Shown in pieces: positions 11,152-21,998 of a stretch of DNA of 64,000 bases. Positions within the stretch are counted from its first letter, which is position 1. The number at the start of each line of letters is the position of its first letter. The notes under the pieces are model-generated. The model did not search any database and was not told the origin of the DNA. It saw only the letters and a list, made by a program, of their open reading frames with translations. Source of the stretch: Styela clava (taxonomy: Eukaryota > Chordata > Ascidiacea > Stolidobranchia > Styelidae); NCBI RefSeq assembly GCF_964204865.1, contig NC_135251.1, positions 26,226,001 to 26,290,000 on the forward strand, written 5' to 3'. The position numbers were made by a program, and so were the translations under genes.

Positions 11152-14100
11152 CAGTGGCGGCGCGTCAATAGGGCCAACCGGGGCAATGCCCCGGTTGTTT
11201 TTTCGGTATAATGAAAAATATTCGAAAAATACCTCAATATCGGTTGCACAGACTGTCTACACTAGCCATATTCTCCCGACATGGTTCATTTTTCGCTCGC
11301 AAAGCCTTCGCCGAACGTCGATGGGGGGGGGGCCGATTTTGCCCTGGTTGCTCATTGTATATCGTACTTCTCTTTTATCTTCCACTCGCCGCGTTTGTCT
11401 CGTTTGTTTTCTGTTTCTTTTACTAAATCATCGGGGCCGATCGGGGCTAGCCCCGAAATTATGACGACACAGTGCCGACGTTTCTTACAACAACGTGTTG
11501 ACATATTCACGCATTCCTTCTCGTTCGTTGGTTGCTTGAAGAGTTGATAGTTTCCTCGCCTTCGTTTTTGTCGCTTGTTTCGCTATTTGAATCAGTTAGA
11601 GACCTTTAGTCCATTTGCTTTCGATTTTCCACATTCCTTTTGAGCTCCTCACTTCTTTCCGGCTTCGCATTTCTTAGCCTTAGACCTCATAATGAATAAG
11701 GTTGATGCACTACTTCGCACTCCGTTTTCGCAGCTGCCGCTGGAACAAAAATTAGAGGTACAACGTCTTGGGCCTCATCAACCAAAAAATTGTTCACTGG
11801 AACAATCCCATGACGGAGGAAAGCGTCGGCGTACATTCTGCGCAGAAACTTGGTATAAAAAACACGAATGGTTGTGTTACAGCGAGGACAAAAATGCACT
11901 TTTTTGTTTTTATTGCCTACTTTTTGCTACCGCCCGTGACTCACGTTGGTGTAAATTTTGTTTTAGAGATCTTAAACATCTTTCCGAGCGTGCCAGGGAT
12001 CATCAATCTTCTATGGAGCATCTGGACAATGCAGTAAAATACCGAACATTCGGAAATGTTAATATTGCAGCACAGTTGGATGAAGGACGCGCGGTTTCTA
12101 TTCGTCGGCACAACCAAAACGTCGAGAAAAACCGCCATGTTCTCGGTCGATTGATAGATATTTTGAAGTTCATTGGTTGTCACGAGCTGTCCCTCCGTGG
12201 GCACGATGAACGGGCTGGCTCTTCTATAAGAGGGGTATTTTTGGATATGGTGGAATACACCGCATCCCTAGATACAGTATTGAGAGATCATCTTGATGCC
12301 GCAACTGTTTCGAAAGGGAAATCTAAGGATATCCAAAATGATTTGCTCGACTCAATGTATAAAATTTATTTACAACATTTGGCTCTGGAAATTGAGAATT
12401 GCCAGTTCCTTTCGATTCAGTCTGACGAGACAACTGACATCACGTGCGTTTCCCAACTGGCTGTGATTTTTCGGTTTGTGAAAGATGGTAAACCTACCGA
12501 GAGATTTCACAGCTTTGTACCAATCGTTGATCGCACGGCTTGCGGGATATCGGCTGTACTGAAAGAAGTGTTACAGCCTTACAACGCGAAGTCAAAATTG
12601 ATAGCTCAAACTTATGACGGCGCGGCAGTCATGAGTGGGTCGAAACATGGTGTTCAAGTTTATATAAAAGAAGATTTTCCTCATGCGCATTTTTTACATT
12701 GTTATGCACACCAATTTAACCTCGTTATTAAAAATATGTGTCTTGATACCCCTCTCGTCCGTATATTTTTTGCAAATGTTTCGGGGTTTTCTTCATTTTT
12801 TTCCGTTTCGCCGAAGCGCTCTGACCTCCTTCGCCAGATATGTAGCCGCAGTCTCCCAGCTTGTGCACCAACACGTTGGAACTTCCAATCACGCGTGGTG
12901 CAGGGCGTGTCCGAAATTAGGTCTGAGCTCATTGAGTGTTTCAATGGCATTCAGAGCTCTCCGGTTTGGGACGAACGCTCTGTGAGGGAGGCGGCAGGTC
13001 TAAAGCGTCTGCTAGAAGATGGTGAGTTTTCATTTTTTCTCCACAATATTCATCACGTGGATGTATTATACGGCGCATTGCAGTCAAGGCTAATGGATGG
13101 AGCGTCTGTGCAGTCGTGTATTTCAGACTTCTGCGATGCTGTATCTCGTATCCGGGAAACAATAAAATACGACGACACATGGAGTGCTTCTTTACGCCGC
13201 GGGCAAACAACGCAGCGTTTGATTTTGTCTGCAAAGGAATACTGTGACATTCTGGTGAATCAAATATGCGATCGTCTGCGCATTGAACACCTTGCCGCGT
13301 TCTCTTTGATGAACCCCAAAAATTTTTCAAAATTTGCACGTCAATTTCCCGTCCATTTGTTGGCTACTGTCTCCAAATTTTACCCCATGATAAACGTGGG
13401 TAAATTGGAAAATGAATTGCAATGTATATACACCAATCAAACTTTTTTGAACATCACATCAACTTGCGCGCTCTATGGGTTCCTCATAGATAACACTCTA
13501 GTAACTACCTTTGCGGCGTCTGCAAAATTTCTGGACATCATTTTGACGACGCCTATTTCTTCCGCCGACGCAGAGCGAACATTCAGCACGCTGAAGCGTA
13601 TTAAAACGTATCTCAGAAACACAATGAAGCAAGATAGATTAAATTCCTTGGCTGTTTTATCCATTCACAGAGACGTTATTTCTGGGATGCATGACTTTAA
13701 TCAGCGCGTTATTGAGCATTTTGCTTCCAAGAAACCGCGGCGTGTTGCATATATGTTCAAGCAGTAGAAGTCTAGCAGCATATATATCTATGAGTGAGCG
13801 ACGCATGTCCTTATCTTTGCATTACCTTTCCTTTCTTCATAGTAACGTTTTAAACCTTATTTTAGGTTTTGTCTGCTTTCCCGAAGTTTCTGTTAATATG
13901 TCATTGTATTTATCTGGGTAAATATTGCCTTTCCTTTTGAAAGAGGTTTCAAAATAAACTATGTCTATATTTATTAATCCCTTGACTTGGACCGGTTTTA
14001 AAGACACTTTCTTTTCGTTAAAAATTGTCGCTTTTGCCGATTGGTTGTTACCGATGGAATGGTTTTTATACTCATCAAATGATGGGAGAACTTACAGCGC

Positions 14101-14181
14101 TCATCCTGTCCCCGTAGATGGGGGTGACTTGGTCCCGCAGTAGCTTGCCCCGGTTGTCAAAATGACCACGCGCCGCCACTG
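11152..14181 (+). mobile_element. Complete, apparently autonomous hAT transposon (3030 bp)
   Basis: The ends CAGTGGCGGCGCGT and ACGCGCCGCCACTG are perfect 14-bp inverted repeats. Identical 8-bp target duplications CTTTCAAG lie at 11144-11151 and 14182-14189. Between them is one uninterrupted transposase ORF (11692-13767), about 540 bp from the left end and 414 bp from the right. Intact ends, duplication and ORF together suggest recent activity. Confidence 0.95.
11692..13767 (+). CDS. hAT-family transposase (ZMYM1/DUF4371-type, TTF zinc finger)
   Basis: The 691-residue product is a nuclear DDE transposase that would bind and excise hAT ends by a hairpin mechanism. An N-terminal TTF-type zinc finger is visible at about residues 50-95 (Cys/His pattern around FCFYC and KFCF). 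A DUF4371-like region follows. Catalytic candidates are D245 (SDETTD), D309 (YDGAAVMSG) and E628 in the C-terminal hAT dimerisation region (SSADAERTFSTLKRIK). The conserved CxxH (C337-H340) and W396 (APTRWN) of the hAT fold are also present. The length is normal for this subfamily, and no stop or frameshift interrupts the frame. The start at 11692 is the first ATG of the frame and precedes the zinc finger. It lies centrally in an element with perfect ends. Known relatives are the domesticated ZMYM1 and P52rIPK-like proteins, but the transposon context argues against domestication here. Confidence 0.95.
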   Translation: MNKVDALLRTPFSQLPLEQKLEVQRLGPHQPKNCSLEQSHDGGKRRRTFCAETWYKKHEWLCYSEDKNALFCFYCLLFATARDSRWCKFCFRDLKHLSERARDHQSSMEHLDNAVKYRTFGNVNIAAQLDEGRAVSIRRHNQNVEKNRHVLGRLIDILKFIGCHELSLRGHDERAGSSIRGVFLDMVEYTASLDTVLRDHLDAATVSKGKSKDIQNDLLDSMYKIYLQHLALEIENCQFLSIQSDETTDITCVSQLAVIFRFVKDGKPTERFHSFVPIVDRTACGISAVLKEVLQPYNAKSKLIAQTYDGAAVMSGSKHGVQVYIKEDFPHAHFLHCYAHQFNLVIKNMCLDTPLVRIFFANVSGFSSFFSVSPKRSDLLRQICSRSLPACAPTRWNFQSRVVQGVSEIRSELIECFNGIQSSPVWDERSVREAAGLKRLLEDGEFSFFLHNIHHVDVLYGALQSRLMDGASVQSCISDFCDAVSRIRETIKYDDTWSASLRRGQTTQRLILSAKEYCDILVNQICDRLRIEHLAAFSLMNPKNFSKFARQFPVHLLATVSKFYPMINVGKLENELQCIYTNQTFLNITSTCALYGFLIDNTLVTTFAASAKFLDIILTTPISSADAERTFSTLKRIKTYLRNTMKQDRLNSLAVLSIHRDVISGMHDFNQRVIEHFASKKPRRVAYMFKQ

Positions 14182-14672
14182 CTTTCAAGTAATATCTGTC
14201 ACGAAAGAATATATGCGACATTAAACTCAAGATGCGGAAAATACAACGGTAATTCTCGGGAATTAATTTTAAAATAAATGAAGGCTTTATATATATATCT
14301 TCTTTAAAAGTACGCCATCCATGCAACATATTGATAGTCTGATTAAAACGGTAAACTCTCGTTGTTCATTAAATTTCAAGTATGTCATCTCGCGATATTT
14401 CGATCACTTTGGGGCTTTCTCCGACTTGCGGCCCGCGAGAACTCCTCAAAAGTTTTTGCTGTCCTTCAACCTAGCAACCTTGAACCACCCTGAGGTAGAT
14501 TACTAGGTGACGGTGAAAATTTCAAATTACAGTTGCGACTTGTATCCTTTGGTATTTCGATTCACGTTGAGACTGGACGCATGAATCTCCATTGTGACAC
14601 TCTCTCTGGATTAGAGCTCAACCGATATATCGGTCCGATATTGCGTGTTTGCCGATATCTATAGGCTATATA

Positions 14673-14842
14673 CAGTGGTGGGATTCAAATTTTTTGTCAG
14701 CCGGTTCCATCACAAAAGTCATATTTTTCGGCCGGTTCTGTTACATGTTTTTCTTTGGTAATGCTAACCGGTTCGCTGATTTCATAAAATTCCGTGAGAC
14801 GGTTCTATAGAACCGGTGCGAACCGGCTGAATCCCACTACTG
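14673..14842. mobile_element. Short non-autonomous hAT element (170 bp)
   Basis: Left end CAGTGGTGGGATTCAAA and right end TGAATCCCACTACTG are imperfect inverted repeats. The flanking 8-bp repeats GCTATATA (14665-14672 and 14843-14850) are identical. The interior holds repeated CCGGTTC words and no coding sequence. Confidence 0.88.
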
Positions 14843-15053
14843 GCTATATATATATATAACAGGTAAAAAACCTAAAAATGTTCGTAAAAGTTGTTTTATT
14901 TACTGTTGGTTGTGATTATTTTGAATGGATGATACACTTATGTGGTTTATTGTCTTTATATTTTTAATTACAAATAAGGGGGCACCAAAGTCTCCAGTGC
15001 TTAGGGCACCAAAGGGGCTTAATCCGCCCCTGGTTACTGCTATAAGTGCTACT

Positions 15054-15344
15054 AGCCCAACCTTTTTTTCATATCGCCGTACACTATGAGTACTTTAAAT
15101 TTTCGCTGCACACCTATCATAAAACTTGAACATTTGCTACTCATAAAGCCATTTTGCTATAAAATAATAATAAACAAAGAAGATCAGATAAGAAGAATTT
15201 TATTAGTGTAAATACAACATACCCTGTATTTAGTAACTGGTATATAGATTAATAATGGTGGATGTCAGTAGGACTGTTATGTCTAGCGCTTCTCTACTAC
15301 TGCTGCAATATGTGGCCGAATGTGAGGGAGACATACTCTTAACT
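15054..15344 (+). repeat. Interspersed repeat, copy 2 (partner at 7861-8149)
   Basis: Moderately diverged copy of 7861-8149, in the same orientation. It is preceded by CGCCCCTGG-type sequence near 15025-15033 that resembles an isolated hAT right end. Confidence 0.65.
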
Positions 15345-15779
15345 TTATAATCATTGACTTGAAATTAAAATGCGGAAGTCTATTAGTTAGTCGAATGGAT
15401 TCCCTCGTGTTTATTTGTGTAGCTTTGACTAATCTACAAGATGCAATAGTGACGCAACGGTACGCTTTTCGAAGCCACTCGGACACTTTTCACTCGGAGA
15501 AATTTCAGAAATGGCTGTAATCACTGGCTCGTTTTCGTGGATTTTTCAGTTTTTGTCGCATTTTCGAATATTATGTATAAATCAAATGACTCAATGATTA
15601 TTTTAATTTCTGGAGCATTTTAATTTTGTTTCAGTAAACGAAAAAGGCGCCGAAATATCTGCCGATCAACTGGCGATCATCTCAACCAGCTACTGCATCT
15701 TGCATCCTCCACGATTACGACCCGCTTTGACAAAATTATTAAAAATCAAAGCCAAATTAAATGGCTGATAGTCTAGTGT

Positions 15780-16540
15780 GGGCAAAATCGAATATTTTTT
15801 CGAATCAAATAATTTGAATATTTTTAACGAATACCGAATAGTCAAATAATAAATATTTTTGGACCTCCTGAGGTATGCGCATCAAGATGGCACACAACCT
15901 TAACTCAGGTTTTGTAACAGGTTAGTGTTCAGGTTGTGCGATATCTTGGTGCGCATACTTCAGGAATACCTATTTTTTTTATACATAACATGGATCCAGA
16001 ACATCGGTGGCCGGTACTCTCTTTGGAAATTAATAGAAACATTGGAAAGACGGCAATAAAGCGTTTTTACTGGTTTAATGGTTAATTTCATCATAATCGC
16101 TAATTCGCTAATTGTCTTTGTCACGGCGATGGTTTCAGCGGCGATATCCTAAAGTTGGTAATTCATATTCCCACCCTTTCTCGTTTTTTTGCAAGTATAG
16201 GGGGTCGCCGGATATCGATGTTTTATATTTCTAGTATGCCCGTGCGTTCACATCAGCGACAGTTTTTGAAGACATTGAGGGCTGATTTCGAAACCAAATT
16301 AATTTTATTCTTACATTTATCCTATGCCTTGTATTTGATCTTAATTATCACCGCTTATAAATTAACCGTGCCTGTTTAAAGTGAACGGTAACCGAGATGT
16401 AGATATTTATTAAAATGACAATTGAGTTTCTCGTGAGTTTCTAAGTATTAGATCGATAAACCTAGCAAATTTGCGATTGCGTGAATCCTGAATGTTGATT
16501 TAAAATACCGATTAAATAAATTGGCAATAAAGGCATTTCT
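15780..16540 (+). repeat. Diverged interspersed repeat, copy 2, split by a MITE
   Basis: Shares ordered blocks with 8440-9002. The palindromic MITE at 15865-15966 interrupts its left part, so that MITE inserted after the repeat was in place. Confidence 0.5.
15865..15966. mobile_element. Short palindromic MITE (CTCC-AGAAGTATG family)
   Basis: Same short palindromic subtype as 7423-7525, with inverted arms around CTCCTGAGGTATGCGCATC and its near complement GGTGCGCATACTTCAGGA. No coding capacity. Confidence 0.65.
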
Positions 16541-16848
16541 AGGCCTTTGTGCCTAATAGGGTCAGAGTCAGACGCTCATTATAACTAATTCCGTCAAGTT
16601 TTAACTTATTTTTTTCAACAAAATAACACCCCGACGGTTATTATAGCTAAAATACTTACTGAGAAATGCTCAATTTTATTTACGGAATTTCCAAATTCAG
16701 CACTTCACCTAAACTATTTGTATCTTATTGATCGTGACCCCAAATCCGAAGCAGAAGAATATTCTCAGACGAGAATGGGGGAGCGGCAAAAAGGGCGCGA
16801 CGGCACGGGGTTCAGAGCGCGCTTAAATAGGCTGCAAGCTTGATTTTA

Positions 16849-16900
16849 GATAGGATAGGATTTACATATTTATCCCGGGGGAGAGGAAAGCCGATAAGAC
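16849..16900 (-). repeat. SINE 3'-end fragment
   Basis: The block TTTATCCCGGGGGAGAGGAA and the following GCCGATAAGACGGCT match the left edge of the full SINE at 38551-38890. Only this end of the element is present. Confidence 0.6.
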
Positions 16901-17784
16901 GGCTACACCTAGCATCGCAGTTTTTTATGTAATAAAATTAATAATTATAATAATTCGGTGATAGAATACTCGAGGAATAAATAACAAGCACGACTTTCAA
17001 CAAGGAATTCGCAACTGATAGTGACTAATGAAGTTTTTTGCTCATCTAGCATATGCCTCGTATGAATGACTCCATATGGCTTGTTTTGTGACACAAAAAC
17101 ATCCTAATGTATTATATATATGAATGCCAACATAATTTATTTTAGTTAACATAGTGTATGTGTACATTGTATATATATATGTGTAATTCGGGTTGGCTCG
17201 AAATCATATATTCAAAACGTGGCTCTAATTCAAGTGATTGTATGTCAGTCTGGACCTAAGTGATTTGATTTGTTAAGGTTCATAATTGTGTTGTTAGAAA
17301 GACTGATGCTGGAAAATTTACTCTTTATATCAGGAGAAATAAATTCCAAAACTTGCACCATACATTCGCGGAAAAATTCAACAAACCGGCGATTCTTTTT
17401 AGCGATGTTGTGGGCTATAATACAGGTATGATTGAATTGTTACGAAATACACGTGCTTAAACTGTGATAATGATGTAACAATTGGCGGTATTTAAAACGC
17501 AAAAAAGGTAAACATATGAATTGTTGAACGTATTAGTATTTATTTAGATTCAGTTTAACCGTTGAACTATCTCACTTAAGTTCGGCGGGTCATTTCAAAT
17601 CGTTACGCGGGCCGTAATTGGCCCACAGACCGCGGTATTAGATTCCCCTATCTACCCTGATAAATATGCCATATTCTATATATTTAAATACAATCATACC
17701 CAAGTTAGGAATTACAGTGTGGAATCTCATCTCAAAATTATTGGAAGGTGTTCACCTCTTATAGGAGGGGTGTAGGGAAATCAC

Positions 17785-18430
17785 TGATAGTGACACATAT
17801 CTTGGCGACGGTACATTTGATGTGGTGCCCAATATTTTCTTCCAGTTGTATACAATTCACTGTAAAGTGAGGGCATCCTATCCTCCCTGCCTATATTTCC
17901 TATTACGTGACAAGCGACTAGAAACATACGTTCAGATGTCGGGAATGTTGAAAATCATTTTCCCAAATGTTAACCCCACCAAAATCATTGTTGATTTTGA
18001 AATAGCAGCTATTAATGCATTCCCTGCAGAATTTCCGCGGGCCGAAATTAAAGGATGTTATTTTCACCTGTCACAAGCTATAATTCGAAAAGTTGGTTCT
18101 ATCGGATTAAAAAAGAAGTTTGAATGTCTACCCTCTTTAAATCTGAAAATTAAAAGTATGGCAGCCCTGGCCTTCGTTCTCATTACCGAGGTTGCCGAAG
18201 TCTTCACCTTGCTTTCCGACACCTTCGAAGATTCGCCCGAATGCAATCAACTTTTGCAATATTTCGAATCCACCTATACATTCGTGGACCTCAAATGGAT
18301 TTACGTCCAAGAAATGCAAGATTTCCCCCTCGATTGTGGAACTATGCTGAGGGATTGAAATGATGCCTTTGGCCCCCAAAACAACAAACGCTGTAGGATT
18401 TCACAACGCCTTACAAGGAATGTTCCGTAT
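17785..18430 (+). pseudogene. MULE transposase relic (FLYWCH-associated type)
   Basis: The frame 17822-18358, extended upstream to a GDGTFDVVPNIF block, reads as the catalytic region of a Mutator-like transposase. Visible landmarks are GTFDVVP with its aspartate, QLYTIH, a second acidic block IIVDFEIAAINAF, and GCYFHLSQA. After 18358 the frame is lost, and the downstream motif (NAVGFHNALQG) continues only in another frame. The finger domain and the element ends were not found. This is a decayed transposon fragment, not a host gene, although domesticated MULE genes exist. Confidence 0.75.
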
Positions 18431-19524
18431 ATGGGGTTTGCTAAATGGCCTACGGAAAGACATTGCAGTCCACAAACAAAAGTCCACGGCAAATGCTCAT
18501 GTAGGAGTAACGGCCCACCAAAGATCAAAGTAGCCTATGTACAACTTTGCTGTTAGGTTATCAGGTAAAGTTTGATCGTGATATCGTAAAATTTCGTTTA
18601 TCGTCAGTATTTTGATTTGTTGTTTAACTATTGTATCATAATTGATAAATTCCTATTTTATAAAACGTCCATAGCTACTATATATATCTCAAAATTGATC
18701 GCCCATTCGACACACATTTGTGAGTGATAACTTTATTGAGATATTAAAATAAATGTAATCCGTAACTTATGACGTCTTTTGTAAATTGCAATATATATCG
18801 TATTTGGCAGACCCTATTTGCTGAATATTTTTGATCTACTCTAAATAGCGTAAACATCAAAAACCATTTTTGGCCACGATAATGATTTAAAAGCTTTCAA
18901 ATTTCCTTCGCTTTCGAATATTCAACATATTCACATGTCTTACGATTTCTATGTATAGTTTTATTCTGACTATACTTCAATAAAACTGACATTTGGCTAT
19001 GAACAAGTTGTTACAAAAATGGCATAGTTTTCAATATCTTAATTCCATATTTTCTTAGAAACGAAGAATCTGCGCGCTTATTTATTTATATACAGACAAT
19101 AGCATTCAATTTATAGATTGGTTTCAGAAAAATGGCAAAACCTGATTTGAGTCACTCATTTTCAACAGTAAAGCGTGGTCGTGTATGCCTTCATTATTAC
19201 AATTTTGTAAACATGCTAGCAAGAAAAACATGAAGTGGCCATAGGGCTCCCAAATCTCATACTGGGCATGATTCCATAGTAGGCGCTTTCAGGACAATAA
19301 TTTCAGAACAAATTTATAGGAGTTGACCACTAAAATTAATATTGTAAAGCTTGTTCCAGTAAGGCCCTCAATTATGACTTCATGGGTCTGTGAATTTTGG
19401 AGAATAAACAGCGATAAGATATTTTTTCCATATTAGCCCTGGTTTCAGGTAATTTCCTCAACGAAATACCGCTTTATAGGTCATCGTCTGTTTTGGAGAT
19501 CACCCACGTGGATTTTTGTAAAAA
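18431..19524. other. No gene recognised
   Basis: AT-rich sequence with only short ORFs and no splice-consistent coding exons noticed. It ends at the edge of the minisatellite. Confidence 0.4.
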
Positions 19525-20395
19525 TGTACGTGGTTCAAATATACATGGATGCAAATGTACGCGGGTTCAAAATTCAAATGTACGCTGGTGCAATTGTAAG
19601 TGGGTTCAAATGTACGCGGGTTCAAATGTAAGTGGGTGCAATTGTACTTGGGTTCAAATGTACGTGGGTTCAAAATTCAAATGTACGCGGGTGCAATTGT
19701 ACTTGGGTTCAAATGTACGTGGGTTCAAAATTCAAATGTACGCGGGTTCAAATGTAAGTGGGTTCAAATGTACGCGGGTTCAAATGTAAGTGGGTGCAAT
19801 TGTACTTGGGTTCAAATGTACGTAGGTTCAAAATTCAAATGTACGCGGGTGCAATTGTACTTGGGTTCAAATGTACGTGGGTTCAAAATTCAAATGTACG
19901 CGGGTTCAAATGTAAGTGGGTTCAAATGTACGCGGGTTCAAATGTAAGTGGGTGCAATTGTACTTGGGTTCAAATGTACGTGGGTTCAAAATTTAAATGT
20001 ACGCGGGTTCAAATGTAAGTGGGTTCAAATGTCCGCGGGTGCAAATGTCCAGGGTGCAAATGTTCGTGGGTTCAAATGTACATGAGTTCAAATGTCCGCG
20101 GGTACAAATGTACATGAGTTCAAATGTACGCAGGTGCAAATGTACATGGGTTCAAATGTACGCGGGTGCAAATGTACATGGGTTCAAATGTACGCGGGTG
20201 CAAACGTACACGGGTTCAAATGTCCGCGGTTCAATCTATATGCGGGTGCTAAAATCCATGGGTGGAAATGTATGGGTTCAAATGTCTGTAGGTGCAAATC
20301 TCGGTGGGTGCAAACGTATGAAGGTTCAAATGTCTTGGATGCAGTTTACGGGTGCAAATGTATGGGTTCAAATGTACGTAGGTTCAAATGTGCTG
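19525..20395 (+). repeat. Minisatellite of GGGTTCAAATGTACG-type units with higher-order structure
   Basis: Roughly 50 head-to-tail units of about 16-17 bp alternate between GGGTTCAAATGTACGC, GGGTTCAAATGTAAGT and GGGTGCAATTGTACTT forms. A higher-order block of about 160-190 bp, marked by a GGTTCAAAATTCAAATG junction, recurs several times between 19560 and 20000. The right part (20205-20290) keeps a diverged copy of the interior of the TTTGAACCC MITE. The array is open in several frames (VQMYAGSNV-like repeats) only because the unit lacks stops; I do not regard it as coding. Confidence 0.95.
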
Positions 20396-21998
20396 TCACC
20401 GTTATATCAAAGTGGTATGAAACTGAAATTCGTCGTAGGATTTGTGCGGCCCGCCCTATAAATGAGTTTGTAGGCAGACTTTTTTACATTTTTACTGTAT
20501 ATATACGGTTATATAAGTAAGTTTTGTGATTTTTGTGTGATTATTCTCATCTTTAACGTACAGATGGCGGTTTTTATTATCACGTATGTAGTATGTCTTG
20601 CGTCCCGGTGGACAGATTCAGATGTGTTTTTTTTTATAATGCAAGAATCAATGTACGAAAAAGTGGCAAAAGTGTATTACGGCAATAAAAAAATGCAAAT
20701 ATACACCTTGACGTTAGTTTTTTTTATTTCTCGCAGAACTGTGCGTTCTGTTCGATGAACACAAAAGATATTGTGCGATCATCGGCGACGAAACCTGGGC
20801 GCAATTATAGGAATGAATTTGGAACCAAATTTCCAAATCAATTCCATTCTGATTGCTCTCTTTCGTGTCGGCTTCGATCGTCCTTATCGCCAACGTAAAA
20901 TAAAATGTCAACAATATCTTTGCCACGGACTTCGAAATTCGTTGTTCCTATATTCTTGTATTTTTGTTTATGTCATGTTTGCATTGAAAAATAATTCTGA
21001 TAGAACTGACTTATTGTCCTTTCTGCATATTCAAATTAGTATATGTATTCATCCAGAAATCTTTGTAATGTTACTTCATTAATTAAATGTATACTTGTAT
21101 TGATGTTTCAAATTTTACAAAACGGCCCGTTGAAACTTGATATTCCCGCGACATTGGCGCGTATCATGCTCATTTAAACATTGAGACACTATCATAGCCA
21201 CTGAAAATATACGCTAATATAACACTTAATTTTGACGTATTTGTTTGTTAGTGAAAACTGTGCATATTCTCGCGTGGCATCAGAAGTCCATAAGTGTTTC
21301 GTGTAATGATTGATTCTTTGATTCAGCGGCGCACGAGTGTCGATGTCTGTGTTACCATTGATGACTACATAAGGTAGTTAAGGTATCAATGATCAGACAT
21401 TCGAATAGTTAACTGCTATTCTAATCTATGACTAATTGTATAAATTTTTATTTTTCTGCTATAAATTAAAAACATATAAATTAATGTATATTTACTTATA
21501 AACATGGGAAACTTTATCTGGAATCAACAATGGAATAATATGAATTGCTGGATAATACTGAATGATGTTTACGAATATATTTGTTTATTATATGTAACTA
21601 TGTTCTATGATTATTATTTTTTCATCATTTATTTATTTTTACAAAACTGTTATGAATCCACAACGTGAACCTTTAAAAAAAAAAAAAAAAATATTCGGTA
21701 CCGTACTTGAATCCAGAAATTCGAACTTCTTGAATTTACGAGATCTGTAGATTGATATATCTTTGTCTATCTGTACTCTGTAGTGATATTTGTTGCATTT
21801 CCTGATTTCAGATTGCTTTTTAGCAAATAATAGACTACTGTACCGTAATACTGTAATAATTGAAAACACAGCAATCAAGAGCTTTATGACATTAAAGACG
21901 TTATAACTACTGAACTATCAGACTATTGTACGACACTGTAAATATTCACAGGGTACTGTGTCCTATTTCTTCGAGTTTTTATAATATTGTGGTCATGA
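20396..21998. other. No gene recognised between minisatellite and carrier gene
   Basis: Short ORFs only; a poly(A) tract lies near 21675-21690. The right end would hold the promoter and 5' UTR of the carrier gene, but no TATA-like element could be assigned with confidence. Confidence 0.4.

Noticed and set aside
17570..17640. GCGGGCCGTAATTGGCCC block as another hAT
   Set aside because: Composition fits a hAT subterminal region, but neither inverted ends nor a target duplication could be located.
19493..20520. Several overlapping ORFs of 86-154 codons with VQMYAGSNV-type repeats
   Set aside because: They arise because the minisatellite unit lacks stops in several frames; there is no start context, domain or splice support.
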